A stretch of 59,929 nt of DNA. Source: Sphingomonas aracearum (GTDB taxonomy: Bacteria; Pseudomonadota; Alphaproteobacteria; Sphingomonadales; Sphingomonadaceae). Of the stretch, positions 1-7,321 are shown piece after piece (the first letter of the stretch is position 1; every line of letters starts with the position of its first letter). Made by a program: the position numbers and the translations under genes. The notes under the pieces were generated by a model. The model saw only the letters and a list, made by a program, of their open reading frames with translations, was not told where the DNA came from and did no database searches. The DNA is taken from NCBI RefSeq assembly GCF_003345355.1, contig NZ_QQNB01000006.1, positions 1 to 59,929 on the forward strand, given 5' to 3'.

Positions 1-127
1 CCCGCTGCTACCAGCCGTGTGTCATTTCTATTTGGGGCAGAATGTGTCTTTTCTAATCAGCGGGAACAGAGCGTAACGGCTTTTGAGGTGTCTTACGCCG
101 CCCCGATCGCGGCCGGCGCTTCGATCA
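1..127. repeat. Exact 127-base inverted terminal repeat, left copy
   Basis: Bases 1-127 are the exact reverse complement of 59803-59929, and the match stops at base 128 (a versus g). The repeat holds the last codons of a gene plus about 90 bases of flank. That flank carries two 13-base direct repeats with one difference (TGTGTCATTTCTA at 18-30 and TGTGTCTTTTCTA at 43-55), a pattern like the multiple end repeats of IS21-family elements. Beyond 127 the two copies remain homologous but not identical. Confidence 0.95.
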
Positions 128-188
128 ACCAGCGGCCGACGATCCGCTCGAAGTCGACATACGGGATCCGATCGGGATCGAACTCTAG
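93..188 (-). pseudogene. 3' fragment of a TIR-like gene, cut by IS5
   Basis: On the minus strand this encodes about 31 C-terminal residues, including IPYVDFERIVGRWLIEAP, ending with a stop at 93-95. They match the C-terminus of the intact gene at 59202-59837 with only a few changes (for example I for V in FERIVGRW). The fragment breaks at CTAG (185-188), where the insertion sequence begins. CTAG fits the YTAR target preference known for IS5-type elements. The rest of the gene is absent on this side. Confidence 0.85.
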
Positions 189-996
189 GCGGCGTGGATA
201 AATTTGAGCCAGTATTTGGCGGTAGCGAGGTGGACCATCCCGAGGAAGCTGCTGGCCAGTTGGTAGTAGCGGGTGGCGATGGCTCGGTTGATCTTGAGAT
301 GGCCGAACATGCGCTCGATGCGGTTGCGCTGCTTGTAGAGCGTCCGGTCATGCTCGATCTTCACCCGGCGGTTTGAGCGGCCGGGAATGACGGGCTCGAT
401 GTTCCGTTTGGCAAGATCGGTGCGGATGGCGTCGGCATCGTAGCCCTTGTCGGCCAGCAGCGCGTCTGGTGTGCGCTCGGGAAGAACGATCAGGGCGTCA
501 TACGCCTTGCAGTCTGCCGCCTCGCCGCCGGTCAAGTGGAAGGCGAGCGGTCGCTCGAAGGCGTCAGCCAGGCAGTGAAGCTTACTGGTGAACCCGCCCC
601 GCGAGCGGCCAAGAGCGCGTTGATAAGCCCCCCTTTTCCGCCCGCTGCCGAGACGTGGGCGCGAACTGTGGTGCTGTCGATGCTGTAGTGGCCGGTGTCC
701 GCCATGATCTCGGCCAAAGTTACTGCCACGATCTCCCAGACCCCGGCCTCGCTCCACCGACGGAACCGGCGATAGATGGTGTTCCAGCTCCCGTATTTGG
801 GCGGCACATCACGCCACGGCGCACCGCACCGGAGCCGCCAGAGTATGCCGTTAATTATTGAGCGGTTCTGCTCAGGAGGCCTGCCACGGCTCCGGTTCTT
901 ACGCTCGATCGGCAGCAAGTCCTTCAGGATGCGCCATTCCGCCTCGGTCAGATCACCCCGGCTCAAGCCTGCCTCCAAAAGGCAGCCTTGAATCAA
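185..996 (-). CDS. IS5-family transposase, two frames joined by -1 frameshift
   Basis: The upstream frame starts at 996 and carries the DUF4096-like N-terminal domain (LTEAEWRILKDLLP, RRFRRWSEAG, then the DSTTVRAH stretch with the first catalytic Asp). The downstream frame, open from about 757 to 185, carries the DDE C-terminus (LLADKGYDADAIR, then YKQRNRIERMFGHLK with the catalytic Glu). The frames meet at an A4G6 run (628-637 on the plus strand), a classic slippery site giving the -1 frame, as in IS427-group elements. The fused product is about 270 residues, the usual family length. No internal stop is needed to read it, so it may be active. It interrupts the gene fragment to its left. Confidence 0.88.
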
Positions 997-1005
997 CCAT
1001 CGGTC
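189..1005 (-). mobile_element. IS5-family insertion sequence (IS427-like)
   Basis: A roughly 0.8-kb element with a two-frame transposase on the minus strand. Its left edge is the CTAG at 185-188, which also supplies the transposase stop codon. The right edge lies just upstream of the transposase start, around 1000-1010. I could not pair clear terminal inverted repeats or find a matching CTAG on the right, which fits a rearrangement after insertion. The right boundary is approximate. Confidence 0.8.
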
Positions 1006-1076
1006 ACAACGTCAATCGAATCTGGATGCAGCGGATACCAGGTTGCGGCTGTGTGTGAGGCGGCTATCCTTCATGT

Positions 1077-1185
1077 ATGGAGCATTCATCCCTCGTAGAT
1101 TTCTTGAATGGGGACTTGTCGCCCGAGGCCTTCGGGCGCGAAATCTCGAACGAGGTGAATGCCTGTGAGCACGGCTTCAGCAGCG
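1077..1185 (+). pseudogene. Possible N-terminal gene fragment, unknown family
   Basis: An ATG at 1077 opens a stretch reading MEHSSLVDFLNGDLSPEAFG and onward for about 35 protein-like residues. It then runs into DNA that on the other strand is clearly a sensor-kinase gene. The plus-strand frame continues to 1298, but the later part is low-complexity shadow translation. I read this as the first codons of an unrecognised protein, joined to the kinase fragment at about 1185-1190. The family is unknown. Confidence 0.25.
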
Positions 1186-1189
1186 GCAG

Positions 1190-1453
1190 ATCGGACCGCG
1201 CGACCACCAATCCCGCGCCGAGCGCGGAGATTATGGTGGCCAGGACGCCGGGACCGCGGCCGAGGAACAGCGTGAGCAGCAGGACCGCCGGCGTATAGAG
1301 GAACCAGGGTGCCGACGATCCGAAGAGGACGACCTGTACGATTGCGACCATTGCGATGACCACAACCGTCAGCCCGTAGCGCAGGGGCTTTGGACGAGGA
1401 CGTGCGACGGTCAGGTCGCGCAGTCGGTTGAGCAAGGCGGTCGAGATGGACAT
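1190..1453 (-). pseudogene. Truncated sensor histidine kinase, DUF4118 membrane segment
   Basis: The start is the ATG at 1451-1453 (MSISTALLNRL). About 85 residues follow with hydrophobic segments (YGLTVVVIAMVAIVQVVLF, then FLYTPAVLLLTLFLGRGPGV and LATIISALGAGLVVA). This is the membrane-spanning DUF4118 region found in KdpD-type and related alphaproteobacterial sensor kinases. The gene stops being recognisable near 1190. The open frame continues to 1064 only by reading antisense through the neighbouring fragment. PAS, HisKA and ATPase domains are missing, so no kinase can be made. Confidence 0.65.
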
Positions 1454-1652
1454 GGTTCCCCGGCGTGGGGGAGCGCCCCTGCGATCCCGAATATAATGCA
1501 GATCGAAAAGAGCGAAAAGCGGCATGCATTAATAAGGGCCGGTGTCACACATCAGCATCGTAATGATCGCTGGGGGCGAGTTACCTGTAAAAGCCAAAAG
1601 CCACGACCCGCTCGTCCCGAAAACGAACGGCCAGCGCGAGCGCCGACGACCG

Positions 1653-1676
1653 TCCCGATTGAGATCGCAATCGGGA
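1653..1676. terminator. Hairpin beyond the SDR gene
   Basis: Perfect 9-bp stem (TCCCGATTG / CAATCGGGA) with a 6-base loop, lying 36 bases past the stop of the SDR gene at 1712. There is no U-run on the minus strand, so it would be at best a weak intrinsic terminator or an RNA-stabilising hairpin. Nothing else is visible in 1526-1711. Confidence 0.35.
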
Positions 1677-1711
1677 AAGGGGAGAGAGCGATTGTGGCGG
1701 ACCTCCTTGGT

Positions 1712-2590
1712 TCAGGCAGTCACGTTGGCGCTGTCGCCCCCCGTTACAGCGAGGCTCGTACCCGACACCAGTGAAGCGCCTTCCGATGCCAGAAAGACGA
1801 TTGCCGGCGCCATCGCGTCGGGTTCCAGCCATGGCACGCCCAGCGGCAGCTTAGCGGCGAGCGCCTCCGCGGCCGTCTTCTCGTCCTTGGCTTCATCGCC
1901 GGTGGGTTGCTTACCGCCGCTCTCGATCGCCTGTGCGTAGCGATCCTCGTGACGCGTCAGAGCGGTATCGATGAGACCGGGCACGAGCGCGTTGACGGTG
2001 ATCTCGTGTCTGCCGAGTTCGAGCGCAGCCGACTTCATCAGCCCAAGGATGCCCCACTTCGACGCCGAGTAGCTCGCGCCGTTGAGCGTCCCATGCTGGC
2101 CCTGCGTGGACGAGGTGACGATGATCCGGCCGCCGCCACGGTCGACCAGCGCAGGGGCGAAGGCGCGAACAGCATTTGCCGTGCCGTTCAGGTTGTTGTC
2201 GATCTGGTCGTGCCAGTCGGCGTCGTCCATTTCGAGCAGCGGTTTGAACGCCTGGATGCCGGCGTTGGCGAACAGGATGTCGATCCCACCGAACGCCGAC
2301 ACAATCTCGTCACGCGCCGCGCGCAACGCACCAATGTCGCGTTGGTCAGCGACGATCGCGTGCCAACGATGGCCCGCCTTGGCTACCAGCAACCCGGTGT
2401 CGTCGAGGTTGCCTCTCGTTGCTGCCGGAAAGGTGTCGATCGGGCTGGCGGCGGCACACAGATCAATGCCGACCACGTCCGCTCCAGCTTGCGCGAGTGC
2501 GATGGCGGCGCAGCGGCCGATGCCACGCGCTGCGCCGGTGACGACGGCAACCTTGCCAGCCAGGGCGTCGGAGGCGAACGTCGGCATCAC
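1712..2590 (-). CDS. SDR family oxidoreductase
   Basis: Classical short-chain dehydrogenase/reductase, 292 residues, somewhat longer than the usual 250. It has the Rossmann motif TGAARGIG near residue 18, the NAG motif (FANAGIQ), the catalytic Ser in VTSSTQG, and the YSASK catalytic pair. An Asp-containing second strand end (GIDLCAA) suggests NAD rather than NADP. An extra 35-residue segment before the C-terminal SGTSLAVTGG is typical of larger SDRs acting on ring alcohols or terpenoids. The start ATG overlaps the TGA of the cupin gene upstream (tgATG), so the two are translationally coupled. The substrate cannot be assigned. Confidence 0.9.
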   Translation of the reverse strand: MMPTFASDALAGKVAVVTGAARGIGRCAAIALAQAGADVVGIDLCAAASPIDTFPAATRGNLDDTGLLVAKAGHRWHAIVADQRDIGALRAARDEIVSAFGGIDILFANAGIQAFKPLLEMDDADWHDQIDNNLNGTANAVRAFAPALVDRGGGRIIVTSSTQGQHGTLNGASYSASKWGILGLMKSAALELGRHEITVNALVPGLIDTALTRHEDRYAQAIESGGKQPTGDEAKDEKTAAEALAAKLPLGVPWLEPDAMAPAIVFLASEGASLVSGTSLAVTGGDSANVTA

Positions 2591-3339
2591 TTTAGCCCCT
2601 TCTTGCTGGCGATGACGACGCGGCCGAGCTTGCCGGGAAGGTTCTCGAATTGCTCGATCGAGCCGCCGAACACCGCGGCCAGAACGTCGGCGGGCATCGC
2701 TTTGAAGGACTGGACGAGACCGATGTCATCGTCTGGCTCCATCGAGGACGCATTGAAAACGATGAGGACCAACAGATCCTCGGTATCGCTCGCGTTCTCG
2801 AAATAATGAAAATGGCCTTGTGGGGCGAAAATCATGTCGCCCTTTCCCGCTTCGAATGGACCGTCCTGCGCCGAATTCGGCCCCACGAAGGTCCAGCGGA
2901 CGCGACCTTGAAGGACGAAGTTCATCTCCCAGGCGTGGGGGTGCCAATGCGGCTCGCGTACGCCGCCAGGCGCCAGCCGCGCGATGTAGCACGCCCCCTG
3001 CTGTCCCTTCAGGATAGGCCAGTTGTGCTCGTGTCCGCCTTGCAGACCGCCGCCGTCGAACACATTGGCAGGTGCTTCAGCCAGATGAAATAGGTGCGGA
3101 TGGTCAGCATCCACCCCGCCGGCCGGCTTGTCACCTGCAAGCTCCGGCGCTGCTCCGGGATCACCCCAAGCGGCGCTGCCCACTCCTGGACCTTCGGACG
3201 GCGACGACACGGAAGGAGCATCCTTGCCGCTGTCGTGCCCATGCGGACGGTGACGGAAGTCAGCGTCGGTATCGGTTGCGTAGCGCCATCGGGTGGGTTC
3301 GCGTTCGGCATGAAGTAGGTTCCTTTGCGAAGGGATCAT
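2587..3339 (-). CDS. Cupin-domain protein
   Basis: The C-terminal 150 residues form one cupin barrel. The first metal motif (HWHPHAWEMNFVLQG) has two His and a Glu, and the second (GDMIFAPQGHFHYFEN) supplies another His. This is the single-barrel pattern of oxalate-decarboxylase-like and other metal cupins. The first 85 residues are polar, Pro/Gly-rich and probably unstructured. I give the ATG at 3339; an in-frame TTG lies at 3351, and the N-terminus is uncertain. It heads an operon with the overlapping SDR gene, so the two probably act on one substrate. The function is unknown. Confidence 0.75.
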   Translation of the reverse strand: MIPSQRNLLHAEREPTRWRYATDTDADFRHRPHGHDSGKDAPSVSSPSEGPGVGSAAWGDPGAAPELAGDKPAGGVDADHPHLFHLAEAPANVFDGGGLQGGHEHNWPILKGQQGACYIARLAPGGVREPHWHPHAWEMNFVLQGRVRWTFVGPNSAQDGPFEAGKGDMIFAPQGHFHYFENASDTEDLLVLIVFNASSMEPDDDIGLVQSFKAMPADVLAAVFGGSIEQFENLPGKLGRVVIASKKGLK

Positions 3340-3351
3340 TGCACCGCCCAA

Positions 3352-3565
3352 GGACTAGCTTGAGTCTTGAGGTACATAATCGCCAGCACGTCATATCGGG
3401 CCGAACAATCGTGCAATTGGCTTCAGCGACAGATGCAGGACGCCCGTGCGATGGGCATTCTGCCTAGCCCTCTTAATTTTTTTGGGTTTTCTGGGTCTAA
3501 GTATGGGTCACGTTCGTTGACGAGCGGAGCACCGCGCGTTGCGTCCGGTGAACGGGAGCGGACTG
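3352..3565. promoter_or_regulatory. Divergent intergenic region, cupin operon and MRJP operon
   Basis: This 214-base stretch separates the leftward cupin-SDR pair from the rightward five-gene operon and should contain both promoters. It includes an AT-rich patch around 3470-3490 that contrasts with the GC-rich surroundings. I did not find a clear operator palindrome. No gene is visible. Confidence 0.4.
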
Positions 3566-4672
3566 ATGCGGAAAAGCGGTGTTCTGATCGGGCTCGGTGC
3601 CCTCACGATAGCGCTAGCGGGAGCTGCCTACGCGCAGGTGAGCCGCAGCGCTGCGCTGGCGCAGGTGGCGCGCTTCGATCACCAAGTCACCGGCGTCGCC
3701 GTCACTGCCGACGGCCGCCGCTTCGTCAACTTTCCACGCTGGACCGACGGCGCACCGATCTCCGTTGCCGAGGTAATGCCCAACGGATCGCTCCGGCCTT
3801 ATCCCGACGTCAAGTGGAACAGCTGGCGCAACGCTAAGGCGAACGAAATGCCGGTCGGTGAGCACTTCGTGTGCGTCCAGTCGATCGTTCCCGACGGCCA
3901 CGGCAATCTCTGGGTGCTCGATCCCGGCGCGCCCGGCAACGAGAAGATCCTGGAGGGCGCACCGAAGCTCGTCCGTATCGACCTAAAGACGAACAAGGTG
4001 ACCAAGGTCATCGCGGTGCCGGGCGACGTTGCGTTGCAGGGCACCTACCTCAACGACATCCGCTTCTCGCCCGATGGCCGGACCGGCTACATCACCGACA
4101 GCGGCACACGCGGTGCAATCATCGTCGTCGACTTGGACGGCGGAAAGAGCTTCCGAGCGCTTGATGGCCATCCGTCGACCCAAATCGACAAGAGCGTCAC
4201 CGTCGCCATCGAGGGCAAGCCGCTTGTCCGCCCCGACGGGCGGCAGCCTGCGTTCGCGTCCGACGGCATCGCGATCTCGAATGACGGGAAGACGCTCTAC
4301 TGGCAGGCGCTGACCGGAAAGACGCTCTATTCGATCGCAACCGAAAAGCTGCGCCCCGACGTCAGCGAGCGAGAGCGCAGTGGTGCAGTGCAGACCGTTG
4401 CCACCACCGCCGTTGCGGATGGGCTGTGGATGAGCAAGGCTGGGACGCTCTACATCACCTCGCCGACCGATTACTCGATCAGGCGGCTCGCCGGGTCGGG
4501 GACGGAGATCGTCTTGACGGATAAGCGGCTACGCTGGCCGGACACCTTTGCCGAAGGTCCCGACGGGACGATCTACGTAACCGCCAGCCACATTCAGGAC
4601 ACGCAGTGGTTCACGCCGGGTGCCCCGCCGTCGATCCGCACCGAGCTGTTCTCGTTCGCTCCTACCCGTTGA
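3566..4672 (+). CDS. Secreted MRJP/Yellow-like beta-propeller protein
   Basis: The 368-residue product begins with a signal peptide (MRKSGVLIGLGALTIALAGA, then AYAQ), so it is exported to the periplasm. The ATG at 3566 is preferred over the upstream in-frame start because it begins the signal peptide. The rest fits the major-royal-jelly-protein/SMP-30-like six-bladed propeller, with repeated motifs such as GNLWVLDPG, NDIRFSPDGRTGYITDSG, SDGIAISNDGKTLYW and PDTFAEGPDGTIYV. Bacterial members are often small-molecule binding or lactonase-like, but no activity can be assigned. It leads an operon with a catalase-like gene 8 bases downstream and then a molybdenum aldehyde oxidoreductase. Confidence 0.82.
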   Translation: MRKSGVLIGLGALTIALAGAAYAQVSRSAALAQVARFDHQVTGVAVTADGRRFVNFPRWTDGAPISVAEVMPNGSLRPYPDVKWNSWRNAKANEMPVGEHFVCVQSIVPDGHGNLWVLDPGAPGNEKILEGAPKLVRIDLKTNKVTKVIAVPGDVALQGTYLNDIRFSPDGRTGYITDSGTRGAIIVVDLDGGKSFRALDGHPSTQIDKSVTVAIEGKPLVRPDGRQPAFASDGIAISNDGKTLYWQALTGKTLYSIATEKLRPDVSERERSGAVQTVATTAVADGLWMSKAGTLYITSPTDYSIRRLAGSGTEIVLTDKRLRWPDTFAEGPDGTIYVTASHIQDTQWFTPGAPPSIRTELFSFAPTR

Positions 4673-4680
4673 GGATCGCC

Positions 4681-5763
4681 ATGTCCTACCTGCGCTACCG
4701 CGACGACATCGAGACGCTCGAACCAGACGAGCAGGCGACGATCGACGGCATCATCCAGGGGATGACCCAGCAGAGCGAGGTAGTCGAGAAGCGCGAGCAG
4801 CATGCCGTGCGCGCCAGCCATGCCAAGAGCTCGGCCTGCGTCGTCGGCACGCTGACGATTGCCGACGACCTTCCGCCGGAGCTGGCGCAGGGGCTGTTCG
4901 CCGAGCCAGGCAGCTATGACGTCGCGATCCGCTTTGCACAGGGCCCAGGCGAGACGCTAGGCGATCGCGTGTCGACACACCGCGGTATGGCGATCAAGGT
5001 GTTCGGCGTCGAGGGCGAGAAGCTCCCCGGGCATGACGCGCCGACCCAGGATTTTGTCCTTGCCACGGGGCGCACCTTTCCATCCGGTACGGCGGGCGGC
5101 TTCCTGAGCGACGCGAAGAAGATCGGGGCGGCGACCCCGATGTCCAAAGGCGTCAAGAGCGCGGTGTCGTCGGTGGCGCGCAACTTCAACAAGGTGCTGG
5201 GCCTGTTCGACACCGCCTATGCCAAGGCGGACTTCTTCGGCCATCCGTTCAGCCACCCGATCGGCGACGACTATTTCAGCCAGGCCCCGCTGCGCTACGG
5301 CGACTACGTCGCCAAGCTCGGCGCCGTGAAGGCATCGCAGGCCCAGGATGCTCTCGGTGAGTGGCAGCTCGACCCGCACGAGGATGAGGATGGGTTCCGC
5401 CATGCCGCGACCGATTACTTCCGTGACCATGACGCGGTGTTCGAGCTGAAGGTCCAGCTCTGGGCGAACGCGGAGACGCAGCCGATCGAGGACGCCTCGG
5501 TCGAGTGGCCATCGCAGGACAGTCAGTACCGCACTGTCGCCACGATCCGCATTCCTGCGCAGGAAGCCCATAGCCCGGCGCGCGTGCGCTACTTCGACGA
5601 GGTGATGACCTTTCGGCCCGCTCATAGCCTGGCCGCGCATCGGCCGCTCGGATCGGTGATGCGGGCGCGGTTGCAGGTGTATCGTGCGCTGTCCGCCTTT
5701 CGCCACCGCGAGAACGGGGTTGCCGAGGAAAACACCGCCGACATCACCGCCATCCCGGCCTAA
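4681..5763 (+). CDS. Catalase-like heme protein (catalase family protein)
   Basis: A 360-residue member of the divergent catalase-like family, shorter than true monofunctional catalases (about 480). It keeps the distal His region (VRASHAKSSACVVGTLTI) and the family signature STHRGMAIKVFGVEGEKL. The C-terminal helix ARLQVYRALSAFRH is where the proximal heme Tyr is expected. The ATG at 4681 directly follows the stop of the MRJP gene, so the extended frame from 4606 is a shadow. Members are soluble peroxidase-like or lipid-peroxide-handling proteins. Its place beside an oxidase-type molybdoenzyme suggests a role in peroxide handling, which is inference. Confidence 0.8.
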   Translation: MSYLRYRDDIETLEPDEQATIDGIIQGMTQQSEVVEKREQHAVRASHAKSSACVVGTLTIADDLPPELAQGLFAEPGSYDVAIRFAQGPGETLGDRVSTHRGMAIKVFGVEGEKLPGHDAPTQDFVLATGRTFPSGTAGGFLSDAKKIGAATPMSKGVKSAVSSVARNFNKVLGLFDTAYAKADFFGHPFSHPIGDDYFSQAPLRYGDYVAKLGAVKASQAQDALGEWQLDPHEDEDGFRHAATDYFRDHDAVFELKVQLWANAETQPIEDASVEWPSQDSQYRTVATIRIPAQEAHSPARVRYFDEVMTFRPAHSLAAHRPLGSVMRARLQVYRALSAFRHRENGVAEENTADITAIPA

Positions 5764-5771
5764 CGCAAAAC

Positions 5772-6299
5772 ATGAAGGCGCCGATCATGCCGACAGCCGT
5801 CAATACTGCTACATACGCTGCCGTGCCGATCGGCACGGTGGAAACCACGCTGACGATCAACGGTGAGACGCGCACCCGCGCGATCGAGCCCTGGACGACA
5901 TTGCTCGATCTGCTGCGAGAAGGCGAAGACCTGATCGGCACAAAGAAGGGCTGCGACCACGGTCAGTGCGGAGCATGCACCGTGCTGATCAACGGGCGCC
6001 GTATCAATTCGTGCCTCAAGCTGGTGGTGACGCTGGACGGGGCGAACATCACGACGATCGAGGGGTTGGGCCAGCCTGGAGACCTCCATCCGCTGCAATC
6101 CGCCTTTTGCAACCACGACGCGTTCCAGTGCGGCTATTGCACGCCCGGCCAGATCTGTTCGGCGCAGGGTCTCATCAACGAAGGCAAGGCCAGGACACGC
6201 GACGAGGTCCGCGAGCTGATGAGCGGCAATCTGTGCCGGTGCGGCGCCTATTCGAACATCGTCGATGCGGTGCTCGAGGTGATCGGGGAAAAGGCATGA
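5772..6299 (+). CDS. paoA: Aldehyde oxidoreductase, 2Fe-2S subunit (PaoA/YagT-like)
   Basis: A 175-residue electron-transfer subunit of the xanthine-oxidase family. The plant-ferredoxin-type cluster is GCDHGQCGACTVLINGRR with a fourth Cys in INSCLKL. The second cluster uses QCGYCTPGQICSA and NLCRCGAYSNI. The N-terminus lacks an obvious Tat signal, unlike E. coli PaoA, so the complex may be cytoplasmic. It overlaps the FAD subunit by four bases (ATGA). The symbol follows the E. coli three-subunit complex by architecture; orthology was not tested. Confidence 0.9.
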   Translation: MKAPIMPTAVNTATYAAVPIGTVETTLTINGETRTRAIEPWTTLLDLLREGEDLIGTKKGCDHGQCGACTVLINGRRINSCLKLVVTLDGANITTIEGLGQPGDLHPLQSAFCNHDAFQCGYCTPGQICSAQGLINEGKARTRDEVRELMSGNLCRCGAYSNIVDAVLEVIGEKA

Positions 6300-7309
6300 A
6301 CCGCTTCGACTATGCCCGCCCGACCAGCGTTGCCGAAGCGGTGCAGGCGGGTGCCGGCGAGCAGGTCCGCTACCTCGCAGGTGGAACGAACCTGATCGAT
6401 CTCATGAAGGAGAACGTCGATCAACCGATGACGGTGATCGACATCAACCGCCTGCCGCTGGACGCGATCGAGGAGCTGGACGGCGGAGGGTTGCGGCTCG
6501 GAGCGCTCGTGCCGAACTCCAACACTGCGTGGGACGCGCGGGTCGAGCAGCGGTATCCCTTGCTGTCTTCGGCGATCCTGGCTGGTGCCAGTCCGCAGTT
6601 GCGCAATGCCGCGACCAACGGCGGCAACCTCAACCAGCGCACGCGCTGCTATTATTTCTACGACGTCGCCACACCTTGTAACAAGCGCGAGCCGGGCTCT
6701 GGCTGCGGCGCGATCGGCGGGGTCAATCGCATCCACGCCATCCTGGGCGCGAGCGACCAGTGCATCGCCACGCACCCGTCGGACATGTGCGTGGCGCTGG
6801 CGGTCCTCGACGCAACCGTCCAGGTGACCGGCCCGGACGGCGACCGCGCTATTCTGATCGCCGATTATCATCGGCTACCCGGCGACGAGCCGTGGCGCGA
6901 CAATACGCTGAAGCCCGGCGAATTGGTGACGGGCATCGACCTGCCGGCCGAGGATTTCACCCAGAACTACACCTACCTGAAGCTGCGCGATCGATTGTCC
7001 TACGCCTTTGCGCTGGTGTCGATAGCCGTCGCGATGCGGGTCGAAGGCGGCACGATCGCTGAAGCGCGGGTGGCGCTCGGCGGTGTCGCACACAAGCCAT
7101 GGCGCAGCACGGAAGCCGAGAAGCTGCTGAAGGGCCAGCAGCCGTCGCCGCAGGCGTTCGGCGCCTTCGCCGACGCCCTTCTCGCCGGCGCGGCCGGTCA
7201 GGGCGAGAACGACTTCAAGATCCTGCTCGCCCGCAAGGGGATCATCCGTGCGCTGAAGCAGGCCGCTGAGGCCACCCCGCAATCGCAGACCGACAAGCGC
7301 GTCGCTTAA
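6296..7309 (+). CDS. paoB: Aldehyde oxidoreductase, FAD subunit (PaoB/YagS-like)
   Basis: The 337-residue FAD-binding subunit starts at the ATG inside the overlapping ATGA. It has the FAD loop (YLAGGTNLIDLMKENV) and the ATNGGNLNQRTRC motif. Four Cys (TRCYYF, TPCNKREPGSGC, SDQC) lie in the inserted segment that carries a 4Fe-4S cluster in PaoB and 4-hydroxybenzoyl-CoA reductase. That insertion separates it from xanthine dehydrogenase FAD subunits and supports the periplasmic-aldehyde-oxidoreductase-like assignment. It passes electrons between the 2Fe-2S and molybdenum subunits. Confidence 0.9.
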   Translation: MNRFDYARPTSVAEAVQAGAGEQVRYLAGGTNLIDLMKENVDQPMTVIDINRLPLDAIEELDGGGLRLGALVPNSNTAWDARVEQRYPLLSSAILAGASPQLRNAATNGGNLNQRTRCYYFYDVATPCNKREPGSGCGAIGGVNRIHAILGASDQCIATHPSDMCVALAVLDATVQVTGPDGDRAILIADYHRLPGDEPWRDNTLKPGELVTGIDLPAEDFTQNYTYLKLRDRLSYAFALVSIAVAMRVEGGTIAEARVALGGVAHKPWRSTEAEKLLKGQQPSPQAFGAFADALLAGAAGQGENDFKILLARKGIIRALKQAAEATPQSQTDKRVA

Positions 7310-7321
7310 GGAACAGACATC

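Noticed and set aside
1..127. Telomere of a linear plasmid
   Set aside because: The repeat includes the coding end of a gene and stops at exactly 127 bases, which fits an assembly k-mer better. No telomere-protein gene is present.
4606..4680. N-terminal extension of the catalase-like protein
   Set aside because: It overlaps the end of the MRJP-like gene, and the ATG at 4681 matches the usual family start.
5966..6295. N-terminal extension of the FAD subunit
   Set aside because: The extension is out of frame with the 2Fe-2S gene it overlaps and has no conserved sequence. The ATG in the ATGA overlap fits the family.
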